Shown here: positions 6,985 to 12,683 of the stretch, in pieces
How the letters are laid out: each line of letters begins with the position of its first letter
How positions within the stretch are numbered: the stretch's first letter is position 1
DNA from: Obelidium mucronatum
Taxonomy: Eukaryota; Chytridiomycota; Chytridiomycetes; Chytridiales; Chytriomycetaceae
Assembly: GCA_025765595.1 (NCBI GenBank)
Contig: JAIVFH010000612.1
Location: 1 to 12,683 of the forward strand
Reading direction: 5' to 3'
DNA: 12,683 bases
Position numbers and translations under genes: made by a program
Notes under the pieces: model-generated
Seen by the model: the letters and a program-made list of their open reading frames with translations, nothing else
Database searches by the model: none
What the model was told of the DNA's origin: nothing

Positions 6985-8208
6985 ATGGAATTCTTCACAT
7001 CCCTTCCCCACCGCTTCATCTTGGCCCCCATGGTGAGTAAGTAACAAGAAACCTATCTCTGAGTTATAACTCATGGGGGAAAATAAACAGGTTGACCAGT
7101 GTGACCTCCCCTTCCGAATCCAAACAAGAAAACACAACACAACTGTGCTCTATACGCAAATGATTATCGCTCACCAGTTTGTGCTCGATAGCGACTACCG
7201 GAAAAGAGTGTTTGACCCGTGTCGAGGCGATGGCGATCCCGAAACTGACAGGCCTCTTGTTGTTCAAATCGCTGGAAACGATAAAGAGATTCTACTTGAA
7301 TGTGCGAAACTGATTGAACCTTATTGTGATGCGATTGATTTGAACATGGGGTCTGTCTTTTTTGTGGTTGTTCCGCCGTTGAATTCCTGATTCTTCAAAA
7401 GATGTCCCCAACAACGAGCGATTGATGGCGGATACGGATCTTCATTGCTTCCAATCGCTCAATGGCCTCTTGTGGCGGATATAGTCTCACATTTAAGTCG
7501 AAATCTATCTGTTCCATTATGGTGCAAAATTCGCCTTGTTGCTGGAAACAAAAACACCACGGCTCAACTTACGGCTCTTCTCGCAGAAAATGGATGTAAA
7601 CTCGTTACACTGCATGGTTCGATTTTTTTGGAATGGGTGTAGGACCTGGTTGTAACTGCTTTTTTTTCAACAGCACGTTACCCTTCCTCCACACGACGGC
7701 GACAAGGACAAGCTAATTTAGAGCAAGTGAAACTTCTCAAAATGGCGGTTCCTTCGATTCCCATTGTGTCCAATGGAAACGTCATGCTTTGGGAAGATGT
7801 AGAAAAGAACTTACGATTCACTGGTGCAGATGGAATCATGGTGGGAGAAGCTCTGTTGGCGAATCCGTGGCTCTTTGAAGGAAAAGAAGCAAACACGGCG
7901 GAGATAATAAAAGGTAAATTTGTGACCATCATTGTTAGTCTAGCTCTCATCAAACTTGTCGCTCCTTTTTGAAGAATATCTTGATATTTGCACCAAAGTG
8001 CACCCCGATGCTTTCTCGATTGCCTCAGCTCGGCAGCATGTTCGGAATTTTCTTCGATCGAAGTATGTAAACATGATATTTTTTCGTCAAACTTACATTC
8101 TTGAGTAGCACAGCGTCGTCCAATCAAAAGTTCAAGGACGAATTGAATGCAGCTCTAAATGTGCCAGACATCATAAAAGTGCTGCAGCTCTTCAAGTTTT
8201 TGGAATAA
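6985..8208 (+). CDS. DUS1: tRNA-dihydrouridine synthase, DUS1 type
   Basis: A flavoenzyme that reduces uridine to dihydrouridine in the tRNA D-loop; Dus1 acts at positions 16/17. Six exons (6985-7032, 7091-7350, 7402-7616, 7674-7913, 7975-8062, 8109-8208) join with matching phases to 316 residues. Visible family features: APMVDQ at 14-19 (FMN site), YTQM, NMGCPQQRAIDGGYGSSL at 101-118 with the catalytic Cys104, the H-x-R element (HAR, 174-176, where Dus1 usually has HGR), SNGNV, and GADGIMVGEALLANPWLF near the flavin phosphate. The C-terminal helical region EYLDICTKVHPDAFSIASAR is Dus1-like. Introns are 58, 51, 57, 61 and 46 bases; intron 2 uses GTCTGT and AAAAG, fixed by the need to regain the catalytic motif. 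Subtype is by motif: VDQ-DLPFR and TQM favour Dus1 over Dus2, 3 or 4. The reading is intact, unlike the ankyrin remnant just upstream. Confidence 0.92.
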
Positions 8209-8209
8209 A
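8204..8209 (+). terminator. AATAAA overlapping the DUS1 stop codon
   Basis: AATAAA spans the TAA stop at 8206-8208. If used, the 3' untranslated region would be only tens of bases. The arrangement recurs at 10905-10910. Confidence 0.3.
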
Positions 8210-8243
8210 GAAAACCCAGCTTGTGAGTCTGATTGTTGGAGCA

Positions 8244-8544
8244 ATGGGTGGCTCCAGATTGGAATCTTGCCCAATCCCAAACCAATCAAAAAAACTTATG
8301 GTGATGGAATCCCTTGTGCAACAGTATGGTATGTCGCTGTTAGAGTTTCCGGGAATAGCCTCCCATGTTGGTGTCATGAAAAACTTACTTTGAGTCTGCC
8401 TCCATTGTTTCAAGCTGCTATCGCCACTGCCATCCTGAACAATGCTGCCCAAGAAAGGCAAATCCCCAAACAAGTAACTTTCTAGACGATGCTGCCACAA
8501 CCAATCGCAAACTACCTGACCTTTCCTTGAACGCGTCTGTGTGA
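8244..8544 (+). other. unresolved coding-like stretch, no family recognised
   Basis: An ATG at 8244 opens 49 codons (MGGSRLESCPIPNQSKKLMV onward, ending at TGA 8391). Two continuations are possible. A strong donor GTATGT at 8329 with an AG at 8413-8414 would splice in phase to AAIATAILNNAAQERQIPK, ending at a TAG just after TF (about 8485). Alternatively, loss of one A in the AAAAA run before 8385 would let the first frame continue to a stop at 8542 (ending LPDLSLNASV). A GTGAGT at 8223 is a further donor-like site. The donors and amino-acid make-up suggest a small gene or gene remnant, but no domain is recognisable. Minus-strand frames here look like shadows. Confidence 0.25.
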
Positions 8545-8563
8545 CTCACTTGAATTGCCCCAA

Positions 8564-8570
8564 TATAAAT
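8564..8570 (+). promoter_or_regulatory. TATA-like element upstream of the first 7TM gene
   Basis: TATAAAT lies about 125 bases before the start codon at 8696, a usual distance given a 5' untranslated leader. Position is the only support. Confidence 0.3.
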
Positions 8571-8695
8571 GAAGACAGGGCTACATCTTGTTCGAAATCA
8601 TTTAATTCATAGAGTTGTGATATCAAAAAATTCCTGTTGTTATTTGAAAAAGGCTGGACCATTGACAATAGCCCTTTGTTTGAATAAAAAAAACA

Positions 8696-10909
8696 ATGAG
8701 TAGCGCCATTCATTTCGCCCGATACGCCGGTGCATTGGTTAGCAGCTATTCTGCATCGTATACCGACACGTTGGTTTGGTGGTTTGCCTCCTCTAACCAA
8801 ACAGTTCAGACGGATGCCATTTCCCAAATCTGCTTCAACAAATACTATTCCGTCAAAGACGCAATATATATTCTCTGGAGTTTGAACTCGACGTTTGTAC
8901 TAGATCAAACAGCTCAAACAAAGATGATCAGCTATGTGGATAAATTGTCAAATGGTTCAATGACTGCCGTGTACATCAATAAAAACCCAGTGACAGCATA
9001 TGAAACATTTTTCTGGAATCCATACACTCCAAAAAGCTTTCTCTGGTTTCAAGACCAAATCGAGACACAGCAACGCATTGCGATAAATACTGCATGTTAT
9101 TACAGTACTGGATTTCCGGCTAGCTTCTGGAATGCAACTATACAGTTTTACCGACGATCAAAAGCCGATAATTTCAAAGAATCAGTCGATAATGCAATGA
9201 GCACATGTGTTGGTATATCTCAGTTTCTAGAATCGCCTGATTTGGAATCTAGTAAATCTTGGTTGGAAAAACAACCATACGAAACTCAACGGACTTCAAT
9301 ACTACAGTTATGTTCGAAATCAACAAATAATTCAACTCAGCTGTATAGTTTGTTTGAATATTTCAACTTAACGGAACAAAGAATCCAAATCGATCAAGTT
9401 GCTTGTCTCAATACCTATCACCTCTCTCCAACAACAATCTACAGAAGCTACCACCCAGAATCAAACGATGGATTGGTATGGATTGCTTCGCAAAATGGCT
9501 CAATACAATCCAAAGCGGTTGGAAATCTTTGTATGGGGATGGTTTTGACCAAACAACAAAGAGTCTATACACTACCGCAAATATTCAAAATGCTTGACAC
9601 GATCAAGAGCTATCTAATCAAAACTGAGCTATTGACAAACAGGGTTTTGGCTGCTATTGATTCTTGTCCACCATTTTATGAAGGCAAAGGGCTCTCCTTG
9701 TTTGGCCAGCATGCCGAGTACATACAAACGCAAACGTGGTTATCATCTCAAAATTCCAGTATTCAGATTCAATTTTTTGAGATTCTATGTTCCAATTTCA
9801 CAGCATACAACGATAGTGATTTAATGCTCCTTTTCCATCAATATGGAGCTCACGTTCAACTGCCGCTGGATGTGCAGTATAGTATGACAAGCTGTCCGCG
9901 AATTTGGAGCCAAGTAGAATTTTTTTCAACGCCAATACAAGTCTTTTGGGGTCTGTTCGCTGTTTCCTGTGTTGGCATTGTTGTATTTCTTAAAGCCTCC
10001 CTGTATGAAATACAAGTGACAAAATCGAAGCAGAAATTGATCCAACGACTGTTTTCTCCTTTCAATGTCGCGACTTTCTTATGTTTCCTATTCAATGGGA
10101 TGGACGACTTTTGCAATGCGATCATGTGGCATCGGGCCGCCATATCGTTTGTTACAACTACCGATATGAAAACGGGCCAGCAGTTTTTAAACTTATCAGC
10201 AGAGTTTTTTTCGAATGCGTGGGCTTTATCGTATATGTACTTTTGTTGGATTCGGTCTGAGTCCATCCTTGGAAGTGTCTGGCCGAAAAGCTTCAAATGG
10301 ATTAAGTTCGCTTTTTTGGTTTCCCCTATTTGTGTTCTCAGTCCTATAGTTGCGCGAGGAGTCTCCATGATAGCAGACGTTGAAGGTATCCAAGCTTTGT
10401 GTTCAACTTTTTTCCACAAAATAATGACCTAAACCACCACACACAAACGCAAAGATTCTCACAAAAATCTGAGCGATAGACGGTTTGCTATGTATCTATT
10501 TTATCTCCAAGCGATATCAGCGTCAACCCTCATGCTGTTCGATGCAATCCTTCTGTCGACATTCACCAGATATATTCAAAAAGTCCACGCAGACATGGAT
10601 GAAACTATTTCTTCGCGTTTTTTGATTATTTCAAGATATGGGATTGCCACTAGCCTCTTGTGCTTCCTTTTCGCGGGAATGTCCGTTGTACAGCTTTTCA
10701 ACTCGGATTTGGCCTTCAACTTTGGTTTTCGACTGGTTTATTTTGGTTTCAAGCATTTAGTCACTTTTTTGCTTTTGTTGATGAAAGTATTTTTGGTCTT
10801 TGACTCGGTCGCTGAGGCTTCCAAGAAATCTGAAGTAATGTCAAAACCTGCAAAACAAAGTAGTGCATATATACTGCAAACAAGCTCAGATGCTATCATT
10901 ACTAAATAA
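8696..10909 (+). CDS. seven-TM receptor-like protein with five-module N-terminal domain (copy 1)
   Basis: Exons 8696-10385 and 10455-10909 join in phase to 714 residues. The start is fixed by an in-frame TAA three codons upstream of ATG 8696. Residues about 20-410 carry five modules, each with an exact W-x8-Q-x7-C (W29/Q38/C46, W117/Q126/C134, W189/Q198/C206, W262/Q271/C279, W348/Q357/C365). Modules 2-5 also have a second Cys 31-45 residues later (171, 237, 324, 400). At least nine N-x-S/T sequons lie in this part. Seven hydrophobic segments follow at about 414-438, 456-478, 504-520, 533-556, 577-603, 619-645 and 656-679, with a short Lys/Ser-rich tail. There is no classical signal peptide. 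I infer an outside N-terminus and inside C-terminus, a receptor-like (GPCR-shaped) layout. I recognise no known fungal receptor family in it, so ligand and signalling are unknown. A tandem paralogue follows at 11041. Confidence 0.85.
10386..10454 (+). other. intron of the first 7TM gene (69 bases)
   Basis: Donor GTATCC after ...ADVE plus one base, acceptor GCAAAG, with CCTAAAC as a possible branch site. Removing it joins hydrophobic segment 4 to segments 5-7 in frame. Without it the protein would stop after segment 4. Later AG sites at about 10475 and 10480 do not fit the phase. Confidence 0.75.
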
Positions 10910-10910
10910 A
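10905..10910 (+). terminator. AATAAA overlapping the stop codon of the first 7TM gene
   Basis: AATAAA spans the TAA at 10907-10909. Only about 130 bases separate this stop from the next gene's start, so termination must be close. Confidence 0.3.
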
Positions 10911-11040
10911 CAAATTCTAAATTTAAAATTACCCGTGATTTGTTTGAAGTCTTTATTTTTGGTTGTTGTTCTTTTGATATTGTTGAGACTTCATTGCAGA
11001 CAATGAAAACTCTTGCGACAATAACACGTAATTAAGAGCT

Positions 11041-12683
11041 ATGATTAACGCCACTATTTTCGCCCAATACGCCAGTGCACTAGTGGGTAGCTATTCGGCT
11101 TCTTATACTGATGCCTTAGTTTGGTGGTTCGCATCGTCAAACCAAACAGTTCAGGCTGACGCAGTCTCCCAAATCTGCTTCAGCAAGTATTACTCCGTCA
11201 AAGACGCGATATTTATTCTCTGGAATCTGAACGCGACGTTCGTACTCGATCGGACGCTTCAAACAACAATGATAAACAATGTCGACAAAATGTCAAACGG
11301 ATCCATGACTGCTTCTTACATCAATCAGAACCCAATCAAAGCATACGAAATATTTTCTTGGAATCCGTATACTCCAAAGAGCTATTTGTGGTTTCAAAAC
11401 CAAAGGGCCTTCCAGCAGCGCGTGGCGATAAACGCGGCATGTTACTACAGCACTGTATTTCCTGCGCGTTTTTGGAACACAACGATTCAGTTTTACCATC
11501 AATGGGGGTCTGTTTCATATGCGGAGTCAGTCGAGAATGCAATGAGCGACTGTGTGGGGATTTCTCGGTTTCTCGAGTCGCCTGCTTTGGAATCCAGTAA
11601 ATCTTGGTTGACAGCTCAACGTTACGAGACGCAAAGAACTTCAATATTTCGTTTATGTTCGAAACAGGCGTATAACACAACCCAGTTAAACAAACTATTG
11701 AGCTTTTATAACATGACGGAGGCTCGAATCCAATCTGATCAGCAAGCGTGCATAAACACTCATCGAATGTCCGTGAATGTTATTTATCGCTCCCGGGCTG
11801 CAGATTCCAGTGAGGCGTTGGTCTGGCTGGCATCTCAAAATTCTTCAGTTCAAGCCACTGCTGTCGGAAATCTTTGTATGTCCCGAGTTATGGCTGGAGG
11901 TCGTGTTTACACGCTGCAAGAGATATATGATATGTTGGAAAATATGAAACAGTTCCTTAACAGCACCAGTTTGTTATCTAATAAGGTGATATCTGCTGTG
12001 GATAATTGTGCGCCATTTTATTCAGGAAGAGAGTTGTCCACGTGGGTGGAATACGCAGACTTTCCCCAGACTCGCACGTGGGTGGCTTCTCAAAGTGAAA
12101 GCATGCAACTCGCGTTCTTTGGGTTGTTGTGCCTCAATACGACCTTGATTGACGATGAGGATCTAATGTACATGTTTCATCAATATGGGGCAGGCATTCC
12201 ATTATCGCTGGATGTCCAATACCAAATGACAACTTGTCCCCGAATATGGCAACAGCTGGACATTTACACTTCGAGAATGTATTTCTTTTGGGGATTCCTT
12301 GGTGTGTCTTGTGCAGGAATTGTTGTTTTCAGTGCAATCGCCACATATGAAATACTGGTAACAAGGTCCAAACAGTCAATATCCCACAGAGTTCTATCCC
12401 CGTTTAATACTGCCACGCTATTTTGTTTTATGGCCAATGCAGTCGAAGACTATTGCAATGTTCTTGTCTGGCAAAGAGGAGCCATATCTTTTGTGACGAC
12501 GGCAAACTTACTAGTCAGTCAGCAATATCTCAACTTGGGTGCAGAATTATTTGCGAATTTATGGGCTATATCTTATTTGTATTTTGTTGGATGCGGTCGG
12601 AAACAATCCTTAATGATGTTTGGCCCAAGACCGTTCGGTGGATAAGAATTGCATTTTATATTTCGCCAGTGCTTTTACTTTGT
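11041..12683 (+). CDS. seven-TM receptor-like protein (copy 2), partial, one frame break
   Basis: A tandem paralogue of the gene at 8696-10909, colinear and by eye about three residues in five identical. An in-frame TAA three codons upstream supports the ATG at 11041. All five W-x8-Q-x7-C signatures are kept, as are the paired cysteines and many sequons. Hydrophobic segments 1-3 follow. At 12582-12585 the frame breaks: copy 1 reads YF-CWIRSESIL, here the literal frame reads YFVGCGRK and stops at 12645. Adding one T to the TTTT run would restore homology (CW-RSE-IL, VWPK), and the restored frame is open to the window end, within hydrophobic segment 4. Either a homopolymer sequencing error or a recent frame-shift mutation fits. 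The 131-base gap before it holds no other gene. Confidence 0.8.

Noticed and set aside
6760..7140. 126-codon minus-strand frame
   Set aside because: It is antisense to the ankyrin remnant and the first DUS1 exons, which have clear homology on the plus strand.
9856..10419. 187-codon open frame on the minus strand
   Set aside because: It lies wholly antisense to the conserved membrane region of the first 7TM gene and has no features of its own.
10490..10909. Reading the end of the first 7TM gene as a separate 139-residue protein
   Set aside because: An in-phase intron joins it to the upstream exon and completes a seven-segment membrane region; a separate gene would have no promoter space.
1..12683. 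CRISPR arrays, insertion sequences, prokaryotic operons
   Set aside because: Introns, eukaryotic gene content and absence of regularly spaced repeats or transposase frames rule these out.

Overview
The window looks like nuclear DNA of a fungus, most likely a chytrid. The two housekeeping genes are nuclear-encoded eukaryotic ones (mitochondrial ATP synthase subunit b, cytosolic ribosomal protein eS26). Most introns are short (46-73 bases) with GT..AG ends. An ankyrin remnant carries the 'VDPS' consensus I associate with the large ankyrin families of chytrids. The lineage is an inference; no rRNA or other marker is present.

Layout. Positions 1-561 hold no convincing gene but have three perfect hairpins. 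Positions 562-3245 are a decayed repeat-rich stretch: one apparently intact two-exon gene for a small CCCH zinc-finger protein (562-1066), then broken copies of its two exons (1208-1395, 1473-1652, 3079-3245). Between these, on the minus strand, lie two diverged copies of an unrelated unknown coding segment (1936-2184 and 2380-2619). Positions 3445-6000 are a housekeeping block on the minus strand: ATP4 (six exons) and RPS26 (three exons, with reading-frame irregularities). Positions 6263-6876 hold a broken ankyrin-repeat gene. Positions 6985-8208 hold a complete six-exon DUS1-type tRNA-dihydrouridine synthase. Positions 8244-8544 hold an unresolved coding-like stretch.

The right third (8696-12683) is the most interesting part. 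It has two tandem same-strand paralogues of a large protein I cannot assign to a known family. The first is complete after splicing one 69-base intron (714 residues). It has a roughly 400-residue sequon-rich N-terminal region made of five modules, each with the exactly spaced signature W-x8-Q-x7-C, followed by seven hydrophobic segments: a 7TM, receptor-like layout. The second copy keeps all five signatures, has a one-base frame break at about 12582-12585, and runs off the window.

The genes look like independent nuclear genes, not parts of one pathway. A recurring theme is single-base frame breaks in otherwise well-conserved genes (RPS26, the ankyrin gene, the second 7TM copy, possibly the 8244 stretch). 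These could be residual assembly indels or real pseudogenisation, and raw reads would separate the two.
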